Source: Myxococcales bacterium | GTDB lineage: Bacteria > Myxococcota > Polyangia > Polyangiales > Polyangiaceae | Direction: 5' to 3' | Length of the DNA: 7,766 bases | Assembly: GCA_020430865.1 (NCBI GenBank) | Contig: JAGQIY010000203.1 | Location: forward strand, 1-7,766 | Part shown: positions 1 to 6,543 of the stretch, one piece after another | How positions within the stretch are numbered: position 1 is the stretch's first letter | How the letters are laid out: the number at the start of each line of letters is the position of its first letter | Notes under the pieces: generated by a model | What the model was told of the DNA's origin: nothing | What the model saw: the letters and a program-made list of their open reading frames with translations, nothing else | The model's database searches: none | Position numbers and translations under genes: made by a program

Positions 1-548
1 AAGTCCATGACCTTCACGGAGCCGTTCGAGCCCACGAGGATATTCTGCGGGGAAACGTCCCGGTGGACGACGTCCAAGCGATTGCCGTGGTCGTCCGTCA
101 GCTCGTGCGCGGCGTGCAGGCCGCCACATGCTTCGGCGATGATCTTCGCCGCTAGACGGGCGTTGAGCCTCTGCGGCAGCGCTCCCTCGACTCCCGTTCC
201 AGGCTTGAGCAGGCGCGCGAGGCTCTCCCCCTCGACCCACTCCATGGCGAGGTAGAGCACCCCGTCTTCTTCACCGAGATCGAAGATCTCGCAGACATTG
301 GGGTGGTGTACTCCCGCTGCCACACGAGCCTCATCGAGGAACATGCGCTCGAAGGTCTCGTCCTCGGCGAGATTGGGGAGGATGGTCTTGATCGCGACCA
401 CCTTGCTGAAGCCACGCTGTCCGTGTTGCTTCGCCGCCCACACGCGCGCCATCCCGCCCTGGGCCACTGCGAGAAGAATCTCGTAGCGACCGAGGCGATC
501 TCCGGGATGGACCTCTCCGAGGCCACGGCCTGGCGCACTACCGATCAC
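1..548 (-). CDS. Ser/Thr protein kinase, N-terminal part (runs off the left edge)
   Basis: Hanks-type Ser/Thr kinase; 182 complete codons are visible and the gene continues past position 1. Translated from the GTG at 548-546, it shows a glycine-rich loop (AQGGMARVW, residues 29-37), the ATP-binding Lys in VAIK (K54), the helix-C Glu (E73), the catalytic loop HRDVSPQN (H162-N169), and the Asp of DFG (D182) as the last full codon. The loop has Ser where HRDLKPxN kinases have Lys, a variant common in Myxococcota kinases. The GTG is the only reasonable start: an in-frame TGA lies six codons upstream, and the next ATG falls inside the glycine loop. No Shine-Dalgarno is seen; a -10 box lies 9 bases upstream, so the mRNA may be leaderless. 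C-terminal sensor or effector domains are outside the window. Fold is certain; substrate unknown. Confidence 0.95.
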   Translation of the reverse strand, partial: MIGSAPGRGLGEVHPGDRLGRYEILLAVAQGGMARVWAAKQHGQRGFSKVVAIKTILPNLAEDETFERMFLDEARVAAGVHHPNVCEIFDLGEEDGVLYLAMEWVEGESLARLLKPGTGVEGALPQRLNARLAAKIIAEACGGLHAAHELTDDHGNRLDVVHRDVSPQNILVGSNGSVKVMD

Positions 549-557
549 GAACTGCTC

Positions 558-566
558 ATTATATCA
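558..566 (-). promoter_or_regulatory. Extended -10 promoter of the left kinase
   Basis: Reading on the minus strand, TGATATAAT is a perfect extended -10 element (TGnTATAAT). Its last base (558) is followed by nine bases and then the kinase GTG. A start of transcription 6-8 bases downstream would fall at or within a few bases of the start codon, so a leaderless or near-leaderless mRNA is inferred. No convincing -35 hexamer lies 16-18 bases upstream, as expected for an extended -10 promoter. Confidence 0.55.
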
Positions 567-743
567 AGCAAGCGCCGAACGCACGCCCGAGAGAACCCCC
601 CGAGGGGTGGTTTTACGATTGAGCGTTCGTTTTTCTTATCACTCAGTGACAGCTTTGCGACGTGTAGGGAAATGAACCGCGCAGTCTGACCTGGACGTTC
701 ACGATTTCGCGCGCCCGAGCGCCTCCGAGCGCGACCAAAGTTG

Positions 744-765
744 AACTCAACCTCAGGTTTGAGTT
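744..765 (-). terminator. A/T-rich inverted repeat after the small lipoprotein gene
   Basis: AACTCAA (744-750) and TTGAGTT (759-765) form a perfect 7-bp stem around an 8-base loop. It begins 25 bases past the stop of the lipoprotein gene at 790, and is A/T-rich in an otherwise G/C-rich region. Position suggests a transcription terminator, but neither strand has a long T tract (only TTTT on the plus side). A palindromic operator is the alternative. Confidence 0.35.
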
Positions 766-789
766 TTGCGCGTGGGAAGTCGCTCGCAT

Positions 790-1086
790 TCAGTAGGTGG
801 TCGTCGCCGTTGGAGCGCGCGCCATCACCACCTTGTTGCCGTAGGCGGGAGGTGGGGCGAGGTGCTCCGGCACCTCGCTGGGAGAATCGTACTCCGTGCG
901 CGGCTCGATCGCTCGCGGGGGTGCCTTGGGGCTGGGGGGCTGGGAAGCTGCGCACCCGCTCCCCAAACACAAAGCGAACACAGCCAACGCTCCGACACGC
1001 CAGCGCGCGATCGGGGTTGGTGAGTTGGTGGTGACCGGGGCGCGGGTCGCACTCGTTCCAGTGATACACCGCATCTCTTCAAGCAT
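790..1086 (-). CDS. Small putative lipoprotein (98 aa)
   Basis: No family recognised. The sequence shows a hydrophilic N-region of about 28 residues, a hydrophobic core (RWRVGALAVFALCLGSGC, residues 29-45 or so) ending in a signal peptidase II site with Cys45, then a short Pro/Ala-rich mature part of about 53 residues with no recognisable domain. The start at 1086 is supported by AGGAG seven bases upstream of the ATG, one of the best ribosome-binding sites in the window. A second ATG four codons in would also leave an intact signal peptide. It lies on the same strand as the downstream kinase but 241 bases away, with an inverted repeat and a separate promoter between, so co-transcription is not implied. 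Probably an envelope-anchored small protein; the long N-region is slightly atypical for a lipoprotein. Confidence 0.6.
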   Translation of the reverse strand: MLEEMRCITGTSATRAPVTTNSPTPIARWRVGALAVFALCLGSGCAASQPPSPKAPPRAIEPRTEYDSPSEVPEHLAPPPAYGNKVVMARAPTATTTY

Positions 1087-1306
1087 AGCTCATCTCCTCT
1101 GCGGCGCACGTCATCAGCGATCCGAACGGCGCATCCGCGACGGCGTTCTCGGTGCCCGCGATCGAGGTCTTTGCAGGGACCGCGCCGAAGATCCCCCGCG
1201 AAGGCTCCGGAGCGCGGGCGCCAGTCGCGGGGAGGAAGTGTGGCGTTATCGAGCCCGTGTGGAACCTTGCAACCACTCCCGGAGTCGGCAGCGTGGGCGA
1301 GCGCAC
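1079..1306 (-). CDS. Doubtful ORF overlapping the small lipoprotein start (75 aa)
   Basis: A GTG-started frame of 75 codons with an in-frame TAG just upstream. No domain, signal or membrane segment is recognised. Two things argue for it: its stop codon lies 8 bases inside the downstream lipoprotein gene, the arrangement seen in translationally coupled pairs, and third codon positions are mostly G or C. Against it: no clear ribosome-binding site, no family, and a composition that could arise by chance in G/C-rich DNA. It could also be the tail of a decayed gene. Confidence 0.25.
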   Translation of the reverse strand: MRSPTLPTPGVVARFHTGSITPHFLPATGARAPEPSRGIFGAVPAKTSIAGTENAVADAPFGSLMTCAAEEMSYA

Positions 1307-1626
1307 GTGGAGCTACATTGCCGTGCGGATATGAGTTCGCAACGACCGATTGCCGCCGCTCAGGTTCTCCAGGTATCGTGGCGTCGCCGAGCCACCCCCG
1401 ATCGTCTGCCAGCCAGGCAGCCACCCGAGCTCACAGTCCGGTCTCAGCTCACGCGATCGGGGGTGAGGACCGCTGGTGTGGCTCCCGAGCCTCGCCAGCA
1501 CGGCCCCGTCGCCGTCGCTGTTCCCCTCGCTGTTCCCGCGTCCACGAACCGCATTTCTGGCTGGATTCGTGGTCGAGGAGACTTCGGACGTGGCGCGCGT
1601 GCTCGCGTTGGGCTTTCCCCCTGTGA
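1307..1626. other. Stretch without a convincing gene
   Basis: Open frames exist on both strands here, but none has a recognisable domain or ribosome-binding site; plus-strand frames are Arg/Ala-rich in the way of shadow frames. A minus-strand frame ending at 1313 has some protein-like C-terminal sequence (about 1313-1440) but no start or family I can support. The stretch holds a 12-bp inverted repeat (1393-1465), reported separately, and must carry the promoter of the nuclease gene at its right end. It could be a degraded gene or a regulatory spacer. Confidence 0.4.
1393..1465. repeat. 12-bp perfect inverted repeat, 49-base spacer
   Basis: CACCCCCGATCG (1393-1404) is the exact reverse complement of CGATCGGGGGTG (1454-1465). 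The spacer also contains a short GAGCT/AGCTC pair and a direct repeat of AGCTCAC. As RNA from either strand it would give a long-armed stem-loop. Function unknown; it lies in a gene-free stretch upstream of the nuclease gene. Confidence 0.5.
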
Positions 1627-1632
1627 TAGCTT
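1627..1632 (+). promoter_or_regulatory. Possible -10 box of the nuclease-channel unit
   Basis: TAGCTT fits TAnnnT and ends six bases before the GTG at 1639, so transcription would begin at about the start codon. No good -35 hexamer is present at standard spacing (TTGGGC at 1608 is only 13 bases away). The case rests on position and on the absence of a Shine-Dalgarno. Confidence 0.25.
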
Positions 1633-1638
1633 GCCGCC

Positions 1639-2214
1639 GTGGATCGAGGCACGCAGTCATTCTGGCTGCTGGTGATGGTCCTCCTTGCCGCATCCGTCGT
1701 CTTCGGCTTCGGCGCGGAAGGGCGCCGTCGCCAGGTACAGAGCAGTGAGTCCAGTCTGGCGACTGGAGATATCGTGGGCCTCGCCGAGGTCGTCGATGGC
1801 GACTCCCTGGTCGTCGTCAAGGGCGAGCAGCGAGTCGCCGTGCGCCTGATCGGCATCAAGGCCTTCGATCCGAAGAGCGACCCTGGGGACGCTTCGCGCT
1901 TCGGCCGCGAGGCGGTGAGCGAGCTCACGCGGTTATTGAAGGACAAGCCGATCCGCGTGCTGCTGCACGATCCTCCCACCGACGCCCACGGGCGGACCCT
2001 GGCCGAGCTGTTCGTCGACGACCAAGACGTCGCGCTCGACATGGTCAAGCGGGGGCTGGTCTTGGTCTATACGGTGTATCCGTTCGGATCCATGAGCATG
2101 TATCTGCAAGAGCAGGCCAGGGCGAAGGCGGATCGCGTGGGACTGTGGTCGGAGTCGGACATGGCGAAGCGCGCCGAGCTCCTGAGCCGCGAATGGAGCC
2201 GGAAGTCGGAATGA
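1639..2214 (+). CDS. Membrane-anchored staphylococcal-nuclease-like protein (191 aa)
   Basis: Thermonuclease (SNase, OB-fold) family. An N-terminal hydrophobic helix (FWLLVMVLLAASVVFGFG, about residues 8-25) looks like an uncleaved anchor or signal peptide, placing the domain in the periplasm or outside. The SNase domain runs from about 42 to 172: VVDGDSLVV (D53, D55), VRLIGI (R69), GRTLAELF (R119), and a GLW end at 168-170. R69 and R119 match SNase Arg35 and Arg87, and D55 matches Asp21. Where SNase has D40-T-P-E43, this protein has K74-A-F-D77, so a calcium ligand is replaced by Lys and the general base Glu by Asp; activity may be altered or lost. GTG 1639 is chosen because an in-frame TAG lies four codons upstream; ATG 1675 would cut into the hydrophobic helix. 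The stop overlaps the channel gene start by four bases, so the two are probably coupled. Confidence 0.88.
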   Translation: MDRGTQSFWLLVMVLLAASVVFGFGAEGRRRQVQSSESSLATGDIVGLAEVVDGDSLVVVKGEQRVAVRLIGIKAFDPKSDPGDASRFGREAVSELTRLLKDKPIRVLLHDPPTDAHGRTLAELFVDDQDVALDMVKRGLVLVYTVYPFGSMSMYLQEQARAKADRVGLWSESDMAKRAELLSREWSRKSE

Positions 2215-3248
2215 CGCTGTTCCTCCGGTTCTTTTCCCGGCGCATGCTGCGGACCCCGCCGGCGCCATTCAAGGTCGGCGTGTTGATCGTCGCGGTGCTG
2301 CTCTACGGCGCTGCCGGCTTCCTCTACTTCGAGCTGCCGAGCAAACCGGACCTCGGCTGGGGGGATGCGTTCTGGTACTCGTTCGTGACGGTCACCACCG
2401 TCGGCTACGGCGACTACTATCCGTCGACCTGGGAGGGGCGCTTCTTCGTCGCCGTCCCGCTGATGTTTTTTGGCATCGGCTTGCTCGGCTACGTTCTGTC
2501 CTTGGCCGCGAGCGCGCTGGTCGAGGCAAAGACCAAAGAGGTGCGAGGAATGAGCGCTCACAAGCTGCAGGATCACCTGGTCGTGTTCAACTTCCCGGGG
2601 CTGGCGAAGTTCGAACGGCTCATGTCGGAGCTGCGGGCAGATTCGAACTTCGGGACCCATCGTGAGGTCGTGCTGGTCGACGAGGAGCTCGCGGAGCTCC
2701 CCGTGGAGCTGGTCGAACGTCACGTGCACTTCGTCAGGGGTAACCCCACGCGCGACGAGACGCTCACCCGAGCAAGCCTGGACGAGTCAGCCTACGCGAT
2801 CATCCTGGCGAAGAACCCGGGCGATCCCCACTCGGACAACCTCAGCGTCGCGATCACGCTGGCGGTCGAGGCCCGCACCGCGGGCGTCCACACCGTCGTG
2901 GAGTGCGTGGACTTCGCGACCCAGGAGCTACTGCGCAAGGCGGGCTGTGACTCGATCGTCTGCACCTCGCGCTTCGACGCCCACTTCATCTCTCACGAGT
3001 TGTTGAACCCAGGCGTGCAGGAGCTGCTACACGAGCTGACCAGCAACACCCACGGCCAGCAGCTCTACCTCACGCCGTCCAAGGAAGAGGGGAAGTTCAG
3101 CGCGCTGCGCGATCATTGCGTCAAGCAGGGGCACCTTCCCGTCGGCCTGCTGCGCAAGGGGGAGACGCTACTCAACCCTGCCCAGGACCTCGCGCTCGAG
3201 CCTGGCGATGCGTTGATCAGCATCGGACCGACGCGCTTGACGCTTTGA
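2211..3248 (+). CDS. Two-TM potassium channel with RCK (TrkA-N/TrkA-C) domains, MthK-like (345 aa)
   Basis: Inner-membrane K+ channel. In order: TM1 (about residues 22-41), pore helix and selectivity filter TTVGYGD (62-68), TM2 (about 77-104), linker, an RCK/Rossmann domain (about 121-255), and a TrkA-C-like domain to the end. A short cytoplasmic N-terminus precedes TM1. The usual GxGxxG nucleotide motif is replaced by FNFPGL (126-131), as in the calcium-gated RCK of MthK, which also lacks it. Of the MthK calcium ligands, the Glu in the VVEC segment (E231) may correspond to one, but the others appear absent, so the gating ligand is uncertain. A functional channel would be a tetramer. ATG 2211 is chosen over an upstream in-frame start at 2145 because GGAAG lies five bases before it and ATGA overlaps the nuclease stop exactly. 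Length fits a two-TM RCK channel. Confidence 0.93.
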   Translation: MTLFLRFFSRRMLRTPPAPFKVGVLIVAVLLYGAAGFLYFELPSKPDLGWGDAFWYSFVTVTTVGYGDYYPSTWEGRFFVAVPLMFFGIGLLGYVLSLAASALVEAKTKEVRGMSAHKLQDHLVVFNFPGLAKFERLMSELRADSNFGTHREVVLVDEELAELPVELVERHVHFVRGNPTRDETLTRASLDESAYAIILAKNPGDPHSDNLSVAITLAVEARTAGVHTVVECVDFATQELLRKAGCDSIVCTSRFDAHFISHELLNPGVQELLHELTSNTHGQQLYLTPSKEEGKFSALRDHCVKQGHLPVGLLRKGETLLNPAQDLALEPGDALISIGPTRLTL

Positions 3249-3251
3249 TCG

Positions 3252-3277
3252 GCGGCGCTGATCCCCTGCTGCGCCGC
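3252..3277 (+). terminator. Inverted repeat just after the channel gene
   Basis: GCGGCGC (3252-3258) and GCGCCGC (3271-3277) form a perfect 7-bp stem with a 12-base loop, starting four bases after the channel stop. There is no T tract, so an intrinsic terminator is only suggested by position; it could equally stabilise the 3' end of the mRNA. Confidence 0.35.
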
Positions 3278-3376
3278 TGAGCCCGCCGCGGCCTCGATGG
3301 CCTGAGGTGTCCAGTTCGGCGTCGCTTGCTGGTTTGTCGATTGACGGCGGGGGACGATGGGCGAAGGTTTCGCGGC

Positions 3377-5161
3377 GTGCGCTTCCTTTGGTCGGTGCTG
3401 GTCAACATCTGGCTGCTCTTGTGGTGGCCCCTACGCGCGTTGCGGTCCCGCCGTGCCTGCCCCAGGGGTGGTTTCCTTGCGCTGAAGCTCGATGGACAGG
3501 TGGTGGAAATCGCCGCTCGACGCCGCTTCTGGCAGCGGGGGCCGCGGGTCGTTTCCGTGCATGCGCTCCGGGAGACCCTCGAACTCGCCGCGCTCGACTC
3601 ACGAGTGCGAGGTCTGGTCGTCAGCTTTCGACACGCGAGTCTCGGGGCGGCGGTGGCCACGAGCTTGCGTGAGGTGCTCGAGGGGTGGCGTGCTCGGGGC
3701 AAACCGCTGATAGCCTTCTTGCCTCTGGGCGCCGGCAACCGCGAGCTGTATGTGGCTTCGGTCGCCGATCGCGTCTACCTGGGCCATGAGACGTGGGTAT
3801 TGCCGCTCGGATTTTCCGTCGACTCTCCGTATCTCAAGGGAGCGCTGGATCGCCTGGGAGTCGAGCCCGACGTGTACGCGCGTCGCGAGTACAAGACCGC
3901 GATGGAGTTCGTCACACGCAGTGAGATGAGCGCGGCCCAGCGTGAGCAGCTCGGCGCACTCCTGGATGATGCCTACGAGCGGCTGCTCCAAGCCCTGACC
4001 GGCGGTCGCGGTGTGACTCCCGAGCGCGCACGGGAATGGGTGGATGGCGCGCCCTATGACGCCGAGGACGCCGCCTCGGTGGGACTGGTTGATGGCGTCT
4101 TGGATGACGAGGCGCTGTTGCAGGTGCTGGCCAGTGCCGAGCTCACGCTTCCGGTGTCAGAGGACGCGCCGCGCGCCCGACTGGTATCCGTCGCCGCCTA
4201 CGCGCGACGTCGACGCGTGCGCTTCCGTCCACTGGTCCGACGGCCCTACGTCGCCGTCGTCGAGATGCGCGGAGCCATTGTTGGCAAGGGTCCAGGCGCT
4301 CCACAGCTGGGCGAGTTCGTGGTCGATGACGAGTTTCGAGAGATCCTCGAGGAAGTGGAGAGCGACCCCAAGGCGCTGGGAGTGGTCGTTCACATCGACT
4401 CGCGCGGTGGCAGCGCGCTGGCCTCTGACCGCATTCTCCGCGCCGTGAAGAAGCTCGCACGCAAGAAGCCAGTCGTAGCCTACATGGGGAACATCGCGGC
4501 GAGCGGCGGCTACATGATCGCCCTCGGTGGACAGCGGCTGATCGCGCAGCCTTCCACCATCACCGGTTCCATCGGCGTGGTCGCGGCGAGGCTGATCATC
4601 GAGCGCCTCGCCACGCGCCTCGGTGTCAGCTTCCAGCATGAAGCGCGGGGCGCGCATGCCGGCATGCTGTCCGCGTTCAAGCCGTTCAGCGTGAGCGAGA
4701 AGGCCCGCTTCGAGAGCCTGATCGATGCTGGGTACCGGCGCTTCGTGACGTCGGTCGCCGATGCCCGGGGGCGGAGCTTCGAAGACATCGAGCCGCTCGC
4801 CAGAGGTCGGGTGTGGAGCGCCAGCGCTGCGCTCGAGCGGGGCCTGGTCGACGAGCTTGGGGGCCTCGACCGCGCGCTTGAAGCCATACGGCAACGAATC
4901 GGTGAGAACGGGCGCAAGGCCGAGGTGATCGCCATCGCGCCCCGCAGCCTGCCGTCTCCGCTGTCGTTGGTCGGCGCGCGCGCGAGCCTGGGAGATCGCT
5001 TCGCGAGTCTCCTCGCACGGCTCGCGTCCCCGAGCGGGCTCGAGGCGTCGGTCCAGCCGCAGCTTGCTTTGCTTGGCCTCGGGCTACTGTCGGCAGCCGA
5101 GGCCGCCTCTCAGCGACCCCAGCTGTTGATGTGGTGTGACATCGAGACGCCGGGCGCTTAG
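3377..5161 (+). CDS. sppA: Signal peptide peptidase SppA, long (67K) type (594 aa)
   Basis: Membrane-bound serine protease (S49 family) that degrades cleaved signal peptides. It begins with an N-terminal membrane helix (VLVNIWLLLWWPL, about residues 7-19), followed by a first S49 domain carrying the catalytic Lys (K173 in REYKTAMEF) and a second S49 domain carrying the nucleophile Ser (S376 in NIAASGGYMIA). The Lys-Ser spacing of 203 residues is close to the 200 of E. coli SppA (K209, S409), and length (594 versus 618) fits the duplicated-domain form rather than the short SppA. GTG 3377 is chosen because it sits a few codons before the helix; in-frame TTG codons at 3326 and 3341 would add an unlikely hydrophilic extension. 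TTGACG at 3341-3346 could be a -35 box, with a weak -10 (AAGGTT, 3364-3369) before the GTG. No Shine-Dalgarno is evident. The gene stands alone and converges on the propeller lipoprotein. Confidence 0.92.
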   Translation: MRFLWSVLVNIWLLLWWPLRALRSRRACPRGGFLALKLDGQVVEIAARRRFWQRGPRVVSVHALRETLELAALDSRVRGLVVSFRHASLGAAVATSLREVLEGWRARGKPLIAFLPLGAGNRELYVASVADRVYLGHETWVLPLGFSVDSPYLKGALDRLGVEPDVYARREYKTAMEFVTRSEMSAAQREQLGALLDDAYERLLQALTGGRGVTPERAREWVDGAPYDAEDAASVGLVDGVLDDEALLQVLASAELTLPVSEDAPRARLVSVAAYARRRRVRFRPLVRRPYVAVVEMRGAIVGKGPGAPQLGEFVVDDEFREILEEVESDPKALGVVVHIDSRGGSALASDRILRAVKKLARKKPVVAYMGNIAASGGYMIALGGQRLIAQPSTITGSIGVVAARLIIERLATRLGVSFQHEARGAHAGMLSAFKPFSVSEKARFESLIDAGYRRFVTSVADARGRSFEDIEPLARGRVWSASAALERGLVDELGGLDRALEAIRQRIGENGRKAEVIAIAPRSLPSPLSLVGARASLGDRFASLLARLASPSGLEASVQPQLALLGLGLLSAAEAASQRPQLLMWCDIETPGA

Positions 5162-5177
5162 TTCCGCTGCCCGGCGT
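5147..5177. terminator. Perfect inverted repeat between convergent genes, probable bidirectional terminator
   Basis: ACGCCGGGC (5147-5155) and GCCCGGCGT (5169-5177) form a perfect 9-bp stem with a 13-base loop. It spans the sppA stop and most of the 23-base gap to the end of the convergent lipoprotein gene. The left arm can also pair with CCGGCGTC at 5179-5186, giving a competing longer-looped stem. No T tract follows on either strand, so termination is inferred from strength and position. Confidence 0.55.
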
Positions 5178-5184
5178 TCCGGCG

Positions 5185-6543
5185 TCACGGGCGGAAGGTC
5201 GAACTCCCTGTGTAGCCGAGGCCAGAGGTGAACGGGTTCTGAGCGATCACGCTGCGCGCACCCGTGGCTGCGTCGACGCGCACGACCTCGAACGTGGTGT
5301 TCGTGCCGTCGGAGACGGTGTCGACACCGTAGAGTGTGCCCTGCCCATCCGTGGTGGCTGCGTCGGGGACGAACGACACCTGGGCACCCAGGGTCGAGTC
5401 GGTCGTGTTCCAGGAATGCCCCTCCTCCGTGAAGCCCGCGAAGCTCTGAAGCAGCACCTGGTCGGGGTTCCAGAGCAGCGTGGAGTAGAAGGCGTCTCCA
5501 GCAGGCGCGAGGGCTTCGGTCTGGTGGAGGTCAGACAGCTTGATCGCATTCACGCCCAGGCTGCTACGCGCGCTGGCTCCGTTGCCAAAGCAGCCGGAAC
5601 TCAAGACGTAAAGAGTGTCGCTGCTCTCCACGTAGTGCACCGAGGTCGGCGCGACATGCAGTAGCTCCAGGCCGACGCCGGGATCTGAACCGTTGAGGTC
5701 GACGATGCTGTCGTCAGTCACGTCCAGGGCCATCAGCAGGCTCCTGCCCGTGCAGGCTAGCTGGTAGTCCGGTGCGATGATGGTGCTCAGGTCGATACGC
5801 GCGAGCGTGAACCAAATGCGATTCCTCGAGGAATCAAACCACGCATAGTCCGGTTCGACTCCGCCGTCCGTGTCCAGCGTGTCCCCAAAGCCCGTCAGGT
5901 CGATGGTCTTGGTCAGCGTGTTGTCGTCGAGGTTCAGCACGGCGACATGCCCAGCGTCATACAGCGGGACATACGCCTTTAGTGGACTCGTCCCTGTCGC
6001 CACCACGACGTCGTGAGGGTTCTGACTGGAGGCGCTGGCGACGGCGGTGCCGAGATCGATGCTGCTACCGGTCGCGGCGCCGTCCACGTCCAGCGGGTGA
6101 ACGACCGCCGCGGTGCGTTCCAGAGCGAACGCGCGCCCGCCGGACACCGTGACCACGCTGTCCGGATCGTCGAGCTCGAGGCGGGCGGTCTGGGTGCCGT
6201 CCAGCGTGAGCGCGACGACCTCCGTTGCCGTCGCGAAGTCCGTCGCCGAGACGAACAGCCGAGGCGCGGTCGGTTCGCTACCCCCGGCGCCAGCGTTGGA
6301 CCCGCCCGTGCCCCCGGCCCCACCAACGCCGGCTCCCCCGCTTCCAGCGCTGCCGCCAGCCCCAGCGATCGAGCCGCCCGCTCCCGCCCCTGCGGAGCTG
6401 CCTCCCGAACCCGCGCTCGAGGCGCCGCCGGCGTCGGTGCCCGCTTGGCCTCCCGTCGCCGTGCTGGAGTTCAGCGTTTCGTCCTCACCGCAGCCGCTGG
6501 TGAATGCCAAAAAAATCAGTAAATACAGTGCTTTATGCTTCAT
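5185..6543 (-). CDS. Beta-propeller-like lipoprotein under a B12 riboswitch; candidate cobalamin-capture protein (452 aa)
   Basis: Signal peptide MKHKALYLLIFLAFTSGC with the lipidated Cys at 18, then a Gly/Ala/Ser-rich stalk (about residues 29-92), then a domain of about 360 residues with repeated beta-strand units such as AYVPLYDAGHVAVLNLDD (190-207) and TLYVLSSG (310-317). These resemble YVTN/YncE-type beta-propeller blades. Two Cys in the domain (264, 318) could form a disulfide. The stalk suggests display on the outer membrane surface. The mRNA leader, over 390 bases, contains a cobalamin riboswitch, so expression should fall when B12 is plentiful. BtuG of Bacteroidota is a surface beta-propeller lipoprotein that binds B12; similarity here is in architecture and regulation, not a demonstrated sequence match. 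No enzyme motif is seen. The first 15 or so codons are A/T-rich (TTA, TAT, ATT), unlike the rest. A weak AAGAG/AGG lies before the ATG at 6543. Confidence 0.85.
   Translation of the reverse strand: MKHKALYLLIFLAFTSGCGEDETLNSSTATGGQAGTDAGGASSAGSGGSSAGAGAGGSIAGAGGSAGSGGAGVGGAGGTGGSNAGAGGSEPTAPRLFVSATDFATATEVVALTLDGTQTARLELDDPDSVVTVSGGRAFALERTAAVVHPLDVDGAATGSSIDLGTAVASASSQNPHDVVVATGTSPLKAYVPLYDAGHVAVLNLDDNTLTKTIDLTGFGDTLDTDGGVEPDYAWFDSSRNRIWFTLARIDLSTIIAPDYQLACTGRSLLMALDVTDDSIVDLNGSDPGVGLELLHVAPTSVHYVESSDTLYVLSSGCFGNGASARSSLGVNAIKLSDLHQTEALAPAGDAFYSTLLWNPDQVLLQSFAGFTEEGHSWNTTDSTLGAQVSFVPDAATTDGQGTLYGVDTVSDGTNTTFEVVRVDAATGARSVIAQNPFTSGLGYTGSSTFRP

Noticed and set aside
594..614. Hairpin with TTTT on the plus strand, terminator-like
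   Set aside because: No plus-strand gene ends here; the stem needs a bulge, and on the minus strand there is no T tract.
896..1675. Plus-strand 259-codon open frame
   Set aside because: Arg/Ala-rich shadow-like composition, no domain, opposite to the small lipoprotein with a good ribosome-binding site, and overlaps the nuclease start.
1313..1693. Minus-strand 126-codon open frame
   Set aside because: Overlaps the nuclease N-terminus, no family or ribosome-binding site; only its last 40 or so residues look protein-like.
2145..2210. Upstream GTG start for the K+ channel
   Set aside because: Would overlap the nuclease gene by 70 bases and add a hydrophilic extension; ATG 2211 has a Shine-Dalgarno and the ATGA overlap.
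3326..3376. TTG starts for sppA at 3326 or 3341
   Set aside because: They add a charged extension before the membrane helix, and 3341 coincides with a likely -35 box; GTG 3377 fits better.
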